Under the pieces are notes generated by a model. That model saw only the letters and a program-made list of their open reading frames with translations. It was not told the origin of the DNA and made no database searches. A stretch of DNA of 19,280 nt from Mesorhizobium amorphae. Its GTDB lineage: Bacteria > Pseudomonadota > Alphaproteobacteria > Rhizobiales > Rhizobiaceae. How positions within the stretch are numbered: position 1 is the first letter of the stretch; every line of letters begins with the position of its first letter. Both the position numbers and the translations under genes were made by a program. The DNA is taken from the NCBI GenBank assembly GCA_003240775.1, contig QFNI01000065.1:1-19280 (forward strand), in the 5' to 3' direction. Positions 1 to 8,370 of the stretch are shown here, piece after piece.

Positions 1-153
1 AACCAGTTGCGCGACCTGATGGCCAAGGCCGACCGCTCGGAAGAGCTGGAAACGCTTTTGGAGAACATCCTCCAGAACAAGGGCGATCTCAAAGCCCTGG
101 TCGACCAGATCGAAGCCAAGAAGGGTTCGGCGCCTGCCGAGCCCGCACGCTGA
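1..153 (+). CDS. tssB: T6SS contractile sheath small subunit TssB (C-terminal end only)
   Basis: This is an open reading frame entering from the left edge in frame 1 and ending at TGA 151-153, which leaves the last 50 residues. The stretch LRDLMAKADRSEEL followed by LLENILQNKGDLKAL is the typical charged helical C-terminus of TssB/VipA/ImpB. TssB interlocks with TssC to build the cytoplasmic sheath that contracts to drive the Hcp tube outward. The next gene is tssC, 27 bases downstream, as expected in imp operons. The N-terminal two thirds, including the sheath handshake strands, lie outside the window, so intactness cannot be judged. The identification rests on the C-terminal helix pattern plus neighbourhood. 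Confidence 0.9.
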   Translation, partial: NQLRDLMAKADRSEELETLLENILQNKGDLKALVDQIEAKKGSAPAEPAR

Positions 154-180
154 AGACCCTAGAGGCGAAAGGAGAGTTCC

Positions 181-1662
181 ATGAGCACACAGACTCAGGC
201 ACGGCCCGAAGCCCAGGCAGTCGAGGCGGAAGCGCCCGCGCTGCTCGACCAGGTGATCGCCGCGACCCGCCAGACCGAGCCGGATCGCGCAGCCGACCTG
301 CTGCGCACCCTCACCGACGAGGCGCTGAAGGGCACGGTCGTCTACAACCGCAACCTGACGGTGACGCTGAATTCCGCGATCTCCCAGATCGACGCCACGA
401 TCTCGCGGCAGCTGTCCAAGATCATGCAGTCGGAAGCCTTCACCAAGCTCGAAGGCTCCTGGCGCGGCCTGCACCATCTCGTGCAGAACACCGAAACCAG
501 CGCGAACCTCAAGATCCGCGTGTTGAACGCGTCTGCGCGTGACCTTTCGCGCGATCTTTCCAAGGCCGTGGAATTCGACCAGTCGCGGCTCTTCAAGGCG
601 ATCTACGAGGACGAGTTCGGCACGCCGGGCGGCGAGCCGATGGGCGCCATCGTGGGCGACTACGAGTTCTCGAACTCGTTCGAGGACGTGCAGCTTCTGC
701 AGGGGCTGGCCGCGATCTCGGCCGCAGCCTTCGCGCCGCTGATCTCGGCCGCGAGCCCCAAGCTGTTCGGCTTCGAGGACTTCCGCGATCTCGCGCGGCC
801 GCGTGATCTCGAGAAGATCTTCGACACGGTGGAATACATCAAGTGGCGCTCGTTCCGCGATTCGGAAGACTCGCGCTTCGTGACGCTGACCATGCCGCGC
901 GTGCTCGCGCGCCTGCCCTATGGGCCGGAAACTGTGCGGGTCGACGAGTTCAATTTCGACGAGACCATCGACCGCGAAAACAGCCAGCTCCCGCACGAGA
1001 ACTACACCTGGATGAACGCGGCCTATGTGCTGGGCGCGCGCTTGACCAACGCATTCGCCATCAACGGCTGGTGCACGGCCATCCGGGGTGCGGAGAACGG
1101 CGGCAAGGTGGAAGACCTGCCGATGCACCTCTTCCAGAGCGACGACGGCGATCTCGACGTGAAGTGTCCGACCGAAGTGGGCATCACCGACCGTCGCGAC
1201 GCCGAACTGGGCAAGCTCGGCTTCCTGCCGCTCTGCCACTACAAGAACACGGATTACGCCGTGTTCTTCGGCGCGCAGACGGCGAACAAGCCCAAGAAGT
1301 ACGACCGGCCCGAGGCGACGGCGAATGCGGCCATCTCCGCGCGCCTGCCTTACATGATGGCCACCTCGCGCTTTGCCCATTACTTGAAGGTCATGGGCCG
1401 CGACAAGATCGGCTCCTTCATGGAGGCCGAGGACACCGAGAACTGGCTGAACCGCTGGATCTCGGGCTATGTCAACGCAGCCGACGACGCGGGCGAGGAG
1501 ATGCGCGCGAAGTTCCCGCTGCGCGCCGCCAAGGTGACCGTGGAGGAAGTGGCGGGCCGGCCCGGCTCCTACAACGCGGTGGCCTGGCTGCGCCCCTGGC
1601 TGCAGATGGAGGAGTTGACCACCTCCCTGCGCATGGTCGCCCGCATCCCCGAAAAGAACTGA
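181..1662 (+). CDS. tssC: T6SS contractile sheath large subunit TssC (VipB/ImpC)
   Basis: A 493-residue protein of normal TssC length. The ATG at 181 follows a good ribosome site (GGAG at 171-174, six bases before the start). Family signatures include DQSRLF at residues 133-138 followed by a PGGEPMGAIVGDYEF block, a WRSFRDSEDSRF segment, FAHYLKVMGRDKIG near residue 400, and the C-terminal PLRAAKVTVEEVAGRPGSY region that contributes to the sheath handshake. Residues 20-30 (ALLDQVIAATR) lie in the N-terminal segment that in other TssC proteins is recognised by the ClpV unfoldase for sheath recycling. In the cell it pairs with TssB around the Hcp tube. It is the canonical copy of two tandem TssC genes. 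Family identity is clear. The ClpV-binding role of the N-terminus is inferred by position. Confidence 0.97.
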   Translation: MSTQTQARPEAQAVEAEAPALLDQVIAATRQTEPDRAADLLRTLTDEALKGTVVYNRNLTVTLNSAISQIDATISRQLSKIMQSEAFTKLEGSWRGLHHLVQNTETSANLKIRVLNASARDLSRDLSKAVEFDQSRLFKAIYEDEFGTPGGEPMGAIVGDYEFSNSFEDVQLLQGLAAISAAAFAPLISAASPKLFGFEDFRDLARPRDLEKIFDTVEYIKWRSFRDSEDSRFVTLTMPRVLARLPYGPETVRVDEFNFDETIDRENSQLPHENYTWMNAAYVLGARLTNAFAINGWCTAIRGAENGGKVEDLPMHLFQSDDGDLDVKCPTEVGITDRRDAELGKLGFLPLCHYKNTDYAVFFGAQTANKPKKYDRPEATANAAISARLPYMMATSRFAHYLKVMGRDKIGSFMEAEDTENWLNRWISGYVNAADDAGEEMRAKFPLRAAKVTVEEVAGRPGSYNAVAWLRPWLQMEELTTSLRMVARIPEKN

Positions 1663-1672
1663 CGAGGCCCTC

Positions 1673-3082
1673 TTGGCTTCCGGGGGAGCCATAGGCGTGA
1701 TCGAGGCCGGCGAGGCAGCTCGCCGGCTCGACGATGCGCGGCTCGAAGCCGATCGGCTGATCGCGCTGATCGACGAGGCCTTGTCGCGACAGGTCAGCCG
1801 CATCCTGCACCATCCGCTGTTTCAGGCGATGGAGGCGCGCTGGCGCGGCCTAGCACTCCTGCTGCGCGCGGCGCGCAAGGCACCCGACGTCAAGGTGAAG
1901 ATTTTCTCGGCCTCGTGGAACGAGTTCGGGCGCTCGATGGAGCGGGCGACCGAATTCGACCAGTCACGGCTCTTCGAGCTCGTTTACTCCCAGGAATTCG
2001 GCATGCCCGGCGGCGAGCCGTTCGGCATGCTGGTGGGCGACTACACCATCGGCCACCAGCCGGAAGGCGAAGGGCGCGACCCCATCGGCACGCTGGGGGC
2101 GGTGGCAGCGGTCGCCGCAGCTGCCTTCTGCCCGTTTGTTGCGGCCGCCTCCCCTCGCCTGCTGCAGCTCGAAAGCTACGGCGAGCTGGCCCGCTTGCCC
2201 GATCTCGCGCGGCTGCCCACCGACATCGGCCTCGCGCGCTGGAAGCGGCTGCGCGCGCGGGAAGACACGCGCTTCATCGGCCTGGTCGCGCCCCGCATCC
2301 TGCTGCGTGGCGCCTATTCGGCGGATGATCGCGGGCGCGTGGACGGCTTTCGCTTCACCGAGCAGACGGACGGCGCGGGCACGCATCTTCTCTGGGGCAA
2401 CGGGGCGTTTGCCTTTGCTTCCGTCGCCATCCGCCGCTTCATCCAGTCCGGCTGGTTCGCCGACCTTCGCGGCGCGCCGCAGGACGAGGAAGGCGGGGGC
2501 CTGGTTTCCACGCTCGAACCCTTCGATCTCGGCCTGGAAAGCGAGGGGCTGTCGGCCCAGGCGCCGGTCGAGGTGCGGTTGACGGGGCTGCAGGAACAGC
2601 AGTTGAGCGAACTCGGCCTCGTGCCGCTTTCGGTCAACTACCTGTCCACGACGGCCGTGTTCAACTCCAACCAGTCGCTGCACGAGCCGGCGAACTATTC
2701 CTCGCCCCATGCGAGCCAGAATGCGCGGCTTTCCGCCATGCTGCAATATGTGCTCTGCGCCTCGCGCTTCGCCCATTACCTCAAGGTGATCCTGCGCGAG
2801 GAGGTGGGGCGGCTGGCCGACACCCGCTCGATCCAGCGCAAGCTCGACACCTGGCTTTCCGAATACACGCTCGGCAACGACGACGCTGACGCGAACTTGC
2901 GCGCGCGCTATCCGCTGCGGCTCGCCACTGTCCAGGTCGAGGAACTGCCGGGACGCGCGGGCGCCTATACCTGCCAGGTGCGCCTCCAGCCGCATTTCCA
3001 GCTCGACGATGTCGCGACAAGCTTTCACCTGCTGGCCGAGACAGGCAGCCTCAACACAGCTGGAACGAGGGCCGTGGCATGA
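1673..3082 (+). CDS. Second TssC-like sheath protein (ImpD-type paralogue)
   Basis: A 469-residue paralogue of the preceding TssC, sharing its core landmarks: DQSRLF at residues 96-101, PGGEPFGMLVGDYTI, FAHYLKVILREEVG and a C-terminal TVQVEELPGRAGAY block. The N-terminus is about 37 residues shorter, so the segment before the IDEALSRQVSRIL helix, where ClpV normally binds TssC, is missing. The start is uncertain. TTG 1673 has GAGG five bases upstream, but GTG 1697 has a stronger GGGGGAG (1682-1688) and would give 461 residues. A tandem pair of tssC genes ahead of tagJ is typical of the imp operons of Rhizobium and Agrobacterium. It may be a minor or specialised sheath subunit, or a partner of TagJ. 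Membership of the TssC family is firm; the separate function is inference. Confidence 0.9.
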   Translation: MASGGAIGVIEAGEAARRLDDARLEADRLIALIDEALSRQVSRILHHPLFQAMEARWRGLALLLRAARKAPDVKVKIFSASWNEFGRSMERATEFDQSRLFELVYSQEFGMPGGEPFGMLVGDYTIGHQPEGEGRDPIGTLGAVAAVAAAAFCPFVAAASPRLLQLESYGELARLPDLARLPTDIGLARWKRLRAREDTRFIGLVAPRILLRGAYSADDRGRVDGFRFTEQTDGAGTHLLWGNGAFAFASVAIRRFIQSGWFADLRGAPQDEEGGGLVSTLEPFDLGLESEGLSAQAPVEVRLTGLQEQQLSELGLVPLSVNYLSTTAVFNSNQSLHEPANYSSPHASQNARLSAMLQYVLCASRFAHYLKVILREEVGRLADTRSIQRKLDTWLSEYTLGNDDADANLRARYPLRLATVQVEELPGRAGAYTCQVRLQPHFQLDDVATSFHLLAETGSLNTAGTRAVA

Positions 3083-3876
3083 CAACGGTTGCCGAGGCAC
3101 TCTCTGCCGACGATCTGGAAGCGGCCCTGAGGCTTGCGACGGAAGGCGTGAAGGCAAAGCCCGCGGACACCGCCGCGCGGCTGCTTCTGATCGACGTGCT
3201 CGTCTTGTCCGGCGATTACGAGCGCGCGGACAGGCAAGCCGATGCACTCGCCAAGCTCGCCCCCAAGGACGCCGTGCAGTTAGCCATCCTGCGCGGGCAG
3301 ATTCGCGGCATGGACGCACGCGCGCAGTGGTTCGGGGAAGGTGCTGTGCCATCCTTTCCGGGTGGGCCGACACAGGCCGACGAGGCCGCCCTGCGCTTGG
3401 CGGTGGCCTTGCGCGAGGGCGACGGCGATGCAGCGCGCACGGCGTCGGACGCCATCGAGGCTGCGAGAGAGCCGATCACGCTTGCCTGGAACAGCGTTTC
3501 CGCTCCCGATTTCCGCGACGCCGACGATCGGCTGCCGCACGCACTCGAGGTCATCTCCACGGGCGGGGTCTATCTCTGGATCGATTTCTCGCGCCTGGCC
3601 AAGCTCGCGCTCCAGCCCATCCACCGCCCGCGCGACCTTGCTTTTCGTCGTGCCGAGCTGACGCTGAAGAGCGGCTCGGTGGCCGAGGTGCTGGTGCCCG
3701 CCATCTATGGCGGGGCAGGCAACGGGGCAGCCCACCTGCTCGGGCGCGAGACGGGCTGGGCGGAGCTTCCCGGCGGCCTGGTTGCGGGCCGGGGCCAGCG
3801 CTGTTTCCTGGTGGGCGAGGAATTGCAGCCGCTGTCCGACACGGAAACGCTTCAAGCGGAGGCGGGGGATGCCTGA
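3079..3876 (+). CDS. tagJ: T6SS accessory protein TagJ (ImpE family)
   Basis: A 265-residue soluble protein whose ATG overlaps the stop of the upstream TssC-like gene (ATGA, 3079-3082), with GAGG at 3067-3070. The first hundred residues are alanine- and leucine-rich paired helices (AALRLATEGVKAKPAD, then LLLIDVLVLSGDYERADRQ), a TPR-like pattern found at the start of ImpE proteins. The second half is mixed alpha/beta and ends in VGEELQPLSDTETLQ. ImpE/TagJ proteins are reported to associate with the sheath, binding TssB and in some systems helping ClpV recruitment, and they occur only in certain T6SS subtypes. The position between tssC2 and tssE is exactly that of impE. No membrane segment or signal peptide is visible. 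Recognition rests on N-terminal pattern, length and synteny. Confidence 0.88.
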   Translation: MTTVAEALSADDLEAALRLATEGVKAKPADTAARLLLIDVLVLSGDYERADRQADALAKLAPKDAVQLAILRGQIRGMDARAQWFGEGAVPSFPGGPTQADEAALRLAVALREGDGDAARTASDAIEAAREPITLAWNSVSAPDFRDADDRLPHALEVISTGGVYLWIDFSRLAKLALQPIHRPRDLAFRRAELTLKSGSVAEVLVPAIYGGAGNGAAHLLGRETGWAELPGGLVAGRGQRCFLVGEELQPLSDTETLQAEAGDA

Positions 3877-4381
3877 TCCGCTCGAACGCTTCCGCCCCAC
3901 TTCCGAGACACTGCATCGCTCGCTGCTCGACCGGCTGGTCGATCTCGACCCCGACTGGAGCGAGGACCGCCCGAAATCCGTCGGCACGCAGATGGACGAG
4001 ATCCGCGAAAGCTTTCGCCGCGACCTCGAAAGCCTGCTGAACACCCGCCGCCCGCCCGACAGCCCGCCGGATGCGCTGCCGGAACTGAACGACGCGCTCG
4101 TCTCCTTCGGCGTGGACGGGTTCTACATCACGGCCCTCGTCACCGCGCAGCAGCGCGAGGAGTTCGCGCAGCGGCTGGAAAACCGCATCCGCCTGTTCGA
4201 GCCGCGCTTCGAGAGCGTGCGTGTGTCCGTGCTGCCCGCGCGCAATGCCGCCGAGCGCTCGCTCAGGCTGCGGATCGAGGCGGCCTATGTGGCAGCCGAA
4301 GGGTTTCCGCCGGTGGCCTTCGAGACGGCGGTGGATCCTTCCACCCAGCGGATATTGGTCGAGGCCCCGCATGGCGGCTAG
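3869..4381 (+). CDS. tssE: T6SS baseplate protein TssE (gp25-like, ImpF)
   Basis: A 170-residue protein. I chose ATG 3869 because GGAGG (3858-3862) lies six bases upstream and the protein then begins MPDPLERFRPTSETLHRSLL, as TssE proteins do. It overlaps the end of tagJ by eight bases. The gp25/lysozyme-like fold is suggested by LLDRLVDLDPDW, the helix IRESFRRDLESLLNTRR, the segment LVSFGVDGFYITAL, and the strand-rich C-terminus (RVSVLPARNAAERSLRLRI) that reaches the sheath. TssE is the baseplate wedge component that starts TssB/TssC sheath polymerisation. The open frame continues upstream of 3869 but that part reads as a shadow of tagJ. Length is within the usual range for the family. Confidence 0.93.
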   Translation: MPDPLERFRPTSETLHRSLLDRLVDLDPDWSEDRPKSVGTQMDEIRESFRRDLESLLNTRRPPDSPPDALPELNDALVSFGVDGFYITALVTAQQREEFAQRLENRIRLFEPRFESVRVSVLPARNAAERSLRLRIEAAYVAAEGFPPVAFETAVDPSTQRILVEAPHGG

Positions 4382-6146
4382 CGGCTTTCTCGCGCGTTAT
4401 TCGGAGGAGCTTGCGGCGCTGCGGCGACGCGCGGCGCGCTTCGCGCAGGCGCATCCGAAGGTGGCGGGCCGGCTGCGGCTGTCCGACGAGACGGCGGATG
4501 ACCCCCATGTGGAGCGCATCGTCCAGAGCTTCGCCTTCGTGGCAGCGCGCGTGCGCCAGAAGATCGACGACGAGTTTCCCGAGTTGACGGGTAGCCTGGT
4601 CGAGACGCTCTACCCGCATTACCTCGCGCCCGTTCCTTCCATGATGACGGTGCGGTTCAAGCCGGTCTCGGGGCTCGACGCGGTGCAGACCGTGCCGCGC
4701 CACACGGAATTCGCGACCGAGACCATCGAGAACGAGCGCTGCCGGTTTCGGGTCACGCAGGACGTGGCGCTTGCGCCGGTGGAGCTGACGGGAGCCAAGC
4801 TCGGCTCGCAGCCCATCGAAGCGCCGTTGGCACCGCATCTGAAGGCTGCCGCCTGTTTGCGCCTGTCGCTCGGCTCGACGGGCCCTGCGGGCGCCATCGG
4901 CGGGCTCGGGCTGCGCTCCCTACGCTTCCACATCGCGGGTGCGGCGCGCGAGGCATCGGCGCTTCATGAGCTTTTGTGCAACCACACGCTGGGCGTGGCG
5001 CTCGCCCGGCACCCCGACGACACCGATCCCGTGATGCTGCCCGCATCCGTGCTCCAGCCTTCGGGCTTCGAGGAGAGCCAGGGGATGCTGCCCTATCCGG
5101 CATCGTCCTTCATCGGCTATCGCCTGCTCTCCGAGTATTTCGCGCTGCCGCAGAAATTCCTGTTCCTGGACATCGGCGGGCTCGACCGCTGGCGCGGCGA
5201 CAACCTCGAAATCTTTGTCTACCTCGACCGCGCGGACGGGGCGCTCGAACGCTCGGTCTCGGCCGAGAATTTCGTGCTCAACGCCGCTCCTGCCGTGAAC
5301 CTCTTCGCGCAGCGCGCCGAGCCCATCGTGGTGGACGGCACCCGCACCGAGCACCGCCTCGTGCCCGATGCGCGGCGGCACCGCACGCGCGAAGTGCATG
5401 GCATCACCAACGTGACGCTGACCGACCGTGAAGGCCGCAAGGAGCGTGCGCCGCATTTCTTCGAGGGAGCGAGCAGCGAGGCGGTGGCATGGCAGCTTCA
5501 CCGGCGCTTCGACCCGCTCGACGGAACGTCGGACGTGTCGGTGGCTTTCGTGGAGCGCTTCGGCGCATCGGTCGCCCACCGCGAGGCGGTGGCGAGCGTC
5601 GACACCGTCTGCCTCAACCGCGACCTGCCCGAGCGCCTGCCCTTCGGCGGCGGGCACCCGCGGCTGGAGATGGTCGATCCGCTGGCTTCCGTCGCAGGGC
5701 TCGAAGCGATTTCCGCGCCCACGCCCGCGATGCGCTTCGACGAGGACGAGGAGCGCCGCTGGCGGCTCGTCTCGCACCTCAACCTCAACCACCTGTCGCT
5801 GGCCGACGGCAACGGCGCGGCGCTCAAGGAGATGCTGCGCCTCTATGTGCTCGGCGATCGCCGCGAGCCCAACCTCCAGATCGACGCCATCGCGGGCGTT
5901 TCCGCCAAGCCCGCGGTTGCGCGCGTGGGCGGGGGCGGCATGGTGCCGGGCACCGATGTGACGCTCACCTTTGAGCCCGCGCAGATCGAGCGCGGCACGG
6001 CCTATCTGTTTTCGAGCGTGCTCGACCGCTTCTTCGGGCTCTACACCTCCATCAACTCGTTCTCGCGTTTGACCGTGCTGATGCGCGGGCAGGACGAGCC
6101 CGTGGCGCGCTTTCCCGCGCGGCTCGCCGAAAGGCCGCTTCTGTGA
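4371..6146 (+). CDS. tssF: T6SS baseplate protein TssF (ImpG/VasA)
   Basis: A 591-residue protein of normal TssF size. ATG 4371 lies inside the last codons of tssE (11-base overlap) with GAGG at 4361-4364. The N-terminus MAASGFLARYSEELAALRR followed by FAQAHPKVAGRLRL, then DDPHVERIVQSFAF and FPELTGSLVETLYPHYL, is the diagnostic TssF opening. Toward the C-terminus LYVLGDRREPNLQ and YLFSSVLDRFFGLYTSINSF are also family-typical. TssF assembles as a heterotrimer with TssG to form the baseplate wedge that surrounds the VgrG spike. The upstream extension of the frame is a shadow of tssE. No truncation or internal frame break is seen. Confidence 0.96.
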   Translation: MAASGFLARYSEELAALRRRAARFAQAHPKVAGRLRLSDETADDPHVERIVQSFAFVAARVRQKIDDEFPELTGSLVETLYPHYLAPVPSMMTVRFKPVSGLDAVQTVPRHTEFATETIENERCRFRVTQDVALAPVELTGAKLGSQPIEAPLAPHLKAAACLRLSLGSTGPAGAIGGLGLRSLRFHIAGAAREASALHELLCNHTLGVALARHPDDTDPVMLPASVLQPSGFEESQGMLPYPASSFIGYRLLSEYFALPQKFLFLDIGGLDRWRGDNLEIFVYLDRADGALERSVSAENFVLNAAPAVNLFAQRAEPIVVDGTRTEHRLVPDARRHRTREVHGITNVTLTDREGRKERAPHFFEGASSEAVAWQLHRRFDPLDGTSDVSVAFVERFGASVAHREAVASVDTVCLNRDLPERLPFGGGHPRLEMVDPLASVAGLEAISAPTPAMRFDEDEERRWRLVSHLNLNHLSLADGNGAALKEMLRLYVLGDRREPNLQIDAIAGVSAKPAVARVGGGGMVPGTDVTLTFEPAQIERGTAYLFSSVLDRFFGLYTSINSFSRLTVLMRGQDEPVARFPARLAERPLL

Positions 6147-7129
6147 CCGCGGCGCTCGCGACGCAACCGGCGGAGACCGCCGGCATCGCGCGGCTTTTGT
6201 CGGAGCCGCAGCGCTTCGAGCTGGCGACTGCGATCCGGGTGGCGGAAGCCGAGGGCTGGCCCGTCGAGATCGTGTCGGATGCCTCCACCACGCTCGCGCC
6301 TACCGCCATGACAAGGGTGGAGATGCGCGAAGGCGTGATCCGCTTCCATGTCACCACGGCCGGACTGGTGGGTGCGTTCGGCGCGCTGCCGCCTTCCTAC
6401 ACGCAGGCGATCCTGGAAGAGGACCGCCGCCGCTCGCGCTCGCTGCGCGCTTTCCTCGACATCTTCGGCGCGCCGCTGTTCCGGCTGATGCTGGAAGCGA
6501 CCGAGAAATACCGCCTCCCGCGCCTGCTTCGGTTCCGCGCGCTGGGACGGGCCAACCGCATCGTTTCGACGCTGCTTTCTCTCGCCGGCCTGCGCTCGGA
6601 AGCGTTGCGCGCCCGCAACCCCGTGCGCGACGACGCGGTGCTGCGCTATGCCGGCTTCTTCGCCAACCGCACGCGCAATGCGAGCGCGCTGGGTGCGATG
6701 CTGGCCGATCACTTGCGCCTGCCCGTGGCAATCGAGCAGTTCGTGCCGCGCTGGGTCGCGGTGGACCCGTCCGAGCAGACCGCGCTCGGCGGCAGCGCGC
6801 GGCTCGGCGTGGACACGATGGCGGGCTCGCAGATCCGCGACCATGCCGGCGGCTTCCGCGTGGTGGTAGGCCCCGTGACTTACGCCGACTACCTTTCGCT
6901 CGAGCCCGGCTCCCCCCGCCTTCTCGACTTGATGGCGCTGGCGCGGCTTTATGCGGGAGCGGCGCTCCGCTTCGATGTGCAGGTGGTGCTGCGCAAGGAG
7001 GACGTGCCGTTCTGCCGCCTGGGTGACCCCGTGCACCAGCCGCGGCTCGGCTGGAACGCCTGGGCGCGGGTCGCGCCGGCAGCACAAGACAGCCGCGACG
7101 CCATCGTGCGCGCGCCGATGGCAGCATAA
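6143..7129 (+). CDS. tssG: T6SS baseplate protein TssG (ImpH/VasB)
   Basis: A 328-residue protein beginning at GTG 6143, which overlaps the tssF stop in a GTGA junction. A weak AAGG (6131-6134) lies eight bases upstream. The family pattern includes the early segment LLSEPQRFELATAIRV, a LVGAFGALPPSYTQ block, the basic helix LFRLMLEATEKYRLPRLL, and FVPRWVAVDPSEQTALGG followed by LGVDTMAGSQIRD. Near the C-terminus CRLGDPVHQPRLGWNAW matches the glycine/leucine-tryptophan ending of TssG proteins. TssG pairs with TssF in the baseplate wedge and contacts TssK and TssE. Coupled translation with tssF would suit the fixed stoichiometry of the wedge. Confidence 0.94.
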   Translation: MTAALATQPAETAGIARLLSEPQRFELATAIRVAEAEGWPVEIVSDASTTLAPTAMTRVEMREGVIRFHVTTAGLVGAFGALPPSYTQAILEEDRRRSRSLRAFLDIFGAPLFRLMLEATEKYRLPRLLRFRALGRANRIVSTLLSLAGLRSEALRARNPVRDDAVLRYAGFFANRTRNASALGAMLADHLRLPVAIEQFVPRWVAVDPSEQTALGGSARLGVDTMAGSQIRDHAGGFRVVVGPVTYADYLSLEPGSPRLLDLMALARLYAGAALRFDVQVVLRKEDVPFCRLGDPVHQPRLGWNAWARVAPAAQDSRDAIVRAPMAA

Positions 7130-8370
7130 TGCGGCTGCGGCTCGTCAAGCAGGATGGGATGGAGGCGCCAGCCGGCGAGAAAGGCTGGCGGCTGCTCGAA
7201 CAGGGCGAATTGACGCTCGGCCGCAACGCCGGCAGCGGCTGGGTGCTGGCCGATCCCGACCGCACGGTGTCGGGCACGCATTGCCGCATCACGCGCGACG
7301 CGCAAGGTTTCGCGCTGCGTGACGAGAGCACCAACGGCACGAGCATCGACGGCCGCGCGCTGGCGCAGGGCGAGACCGTGCGGCTCAGAAACGGCACACG
7401 CATCAGCTTCTGCGGCCACGCCTTCCGCGCGGAGATCACGGGCGAGGTGGAACCCGACTGGGTGGACCCCGATGGAAGCCTGGCATTGGGCGACGAGGTG
7501 CCGAGCATCACCGCGATCCTGGCAGACGTCTCGCCACGCGGCACGACGGCTTCCGGCATCCTGCCCGGACGCCTGGGCGACGACTGGATGGATGTGAAGC
7601 AGTCGCGCGACCCGCTGCCGGGCGCCGAAGCGCCGCTCAGCCGCACGCCGATCGGCTGGGACGCGCCGCCCGACCCCAGCATCACTTCCTCCCAAGGCGG
7701 GCTGCCCGACGATTGGAACCTCGACGCCGAGACCGGCTCACGCTCCGAGCATGTGGTGGCCACCACCACCCGCGTGCGCTTGCCCCATATGGCGAAGCCC
7801 GCCGAGCAGCCCGTGGCGCCTGTGGCTGCCGGCGGACCATCGGCCGACGATGCGCTCGACGCCTTTCTGCGAGGCCTGGGCGAGAGCGGCGAGGTGATCG
7901 GCGATCCCCTCCAGTTTCTCGACCGCATGGGCGGCGAACTTCATGCGCTTCGCTCGGCGCTTCGCAACTTCGAGCGCGAGATGCGCGAACTGGTGGACGA
8001 GCTCGGCGGCGCCACCCCCTCGCCCGCCGCCGACCTGATGACGCGGCTCGACGAAGCCCGCGAGATGCGCGAGCGGATGGTGGACGCGCTGCGGGAGCTG
8101 TTGCGCGAGGCCGACCGGCTGGAGCCGGCATCGATCGAACGCCGCGCGGCGGTGGAGCAAGGGGAGCCCGTGGGGCTGACCGAGCGTTTCAACCCTGCAG
8201 CCAAGGGCCGGCGCACCTGGGCGCTGTTTGCCAAGACCTATCGCGGCAACGCATCCGACGGCAGCCCGCGCGCGCGTTTCGTGGCGCGGCTGACGGGAAC
8301 GGCGACCCCGCTCGACGACGAATTCGAGGAACTGGGCGGCGCCGCGCCGCCCGACGGAAGGACCGCATGA
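7129..8370 (+). CDS. fha: T6SS regulator with N-terminal forkhead-associated domain (Fha/ImpI/TagH)
   Basis: A 413-residue cytoplasmic protein; ATG 7129 overlaps the tssG stop (TAATG). The forkhead-associated domain spans about residues 10-100, with the phosphothreonine-binding signature intact: G31-R32, S48 and H51 in VSGTHCRI, and N69-G70 in DESTNGTSIDG. Residues 105-235 form an acidic, serine/threonine/proline-rich linker. The C-terminal domain (about 235-400) has a helical part around FLDRMGGELHALRSAL and ends with a LTERFNPAAKGRRTWALFAK segment typical of T6SS Fha proteins. Fha reads threonine phosphorylation made by PpkA and promotes secretion. In A. tumefaciens it binds phosphorylated TssL, and TagF can repress through it. 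tssL, tagF and ppkA are all in this operon. Confidence 0.94.
   Translation: MRLRLVKQDGMEAPAGEKGWRLLEQGELTLGRNAGSGWVLADPDRTVSGTHCRITRDAQGFALRDESTNGTSIDGRALAQGETVRLRNGTRISFCGHAFRAEITGEVEPDWVDPDGSLALGDEVPSITAILADVSPRGTTASGILPGRLGDDWMDVKQSRDPLPGAEAPLSRTPIGWDAPPDPSITSSQGGLPDDWNLDAETGSRSEHVVATTTRVRLPHMAKPAEQPVAPVAAGGPSADDALDAFLRGLGESGEVIGDPLQFLDRMGGELHALRSALRNFEREMRELVDELGGATPSPAADLMTRLDEAREMRERMVDALRELLREADRLEPASIERRAAVEQGEPVGLTERFNPAAKGRRTWALFAKTYRGNASDGSPRARFVARLTGTATPLDDEFEELGGAAPPDGRTA

Noticed and set aside
843..1694. A 283-codon + strand frame overlapping tssC in another phase
   Set aside because: The translation is repetitive Arg/Ala/Gly-rich, and the tssC frame carries clear conserved motifs.
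1964..3373. A 469-codon - strand frame opposite the second tssC and tagJ
   Set aside because: Same cause: antisense shadow in GC-rich sequence, with low-complexity basic translation and no family signature.
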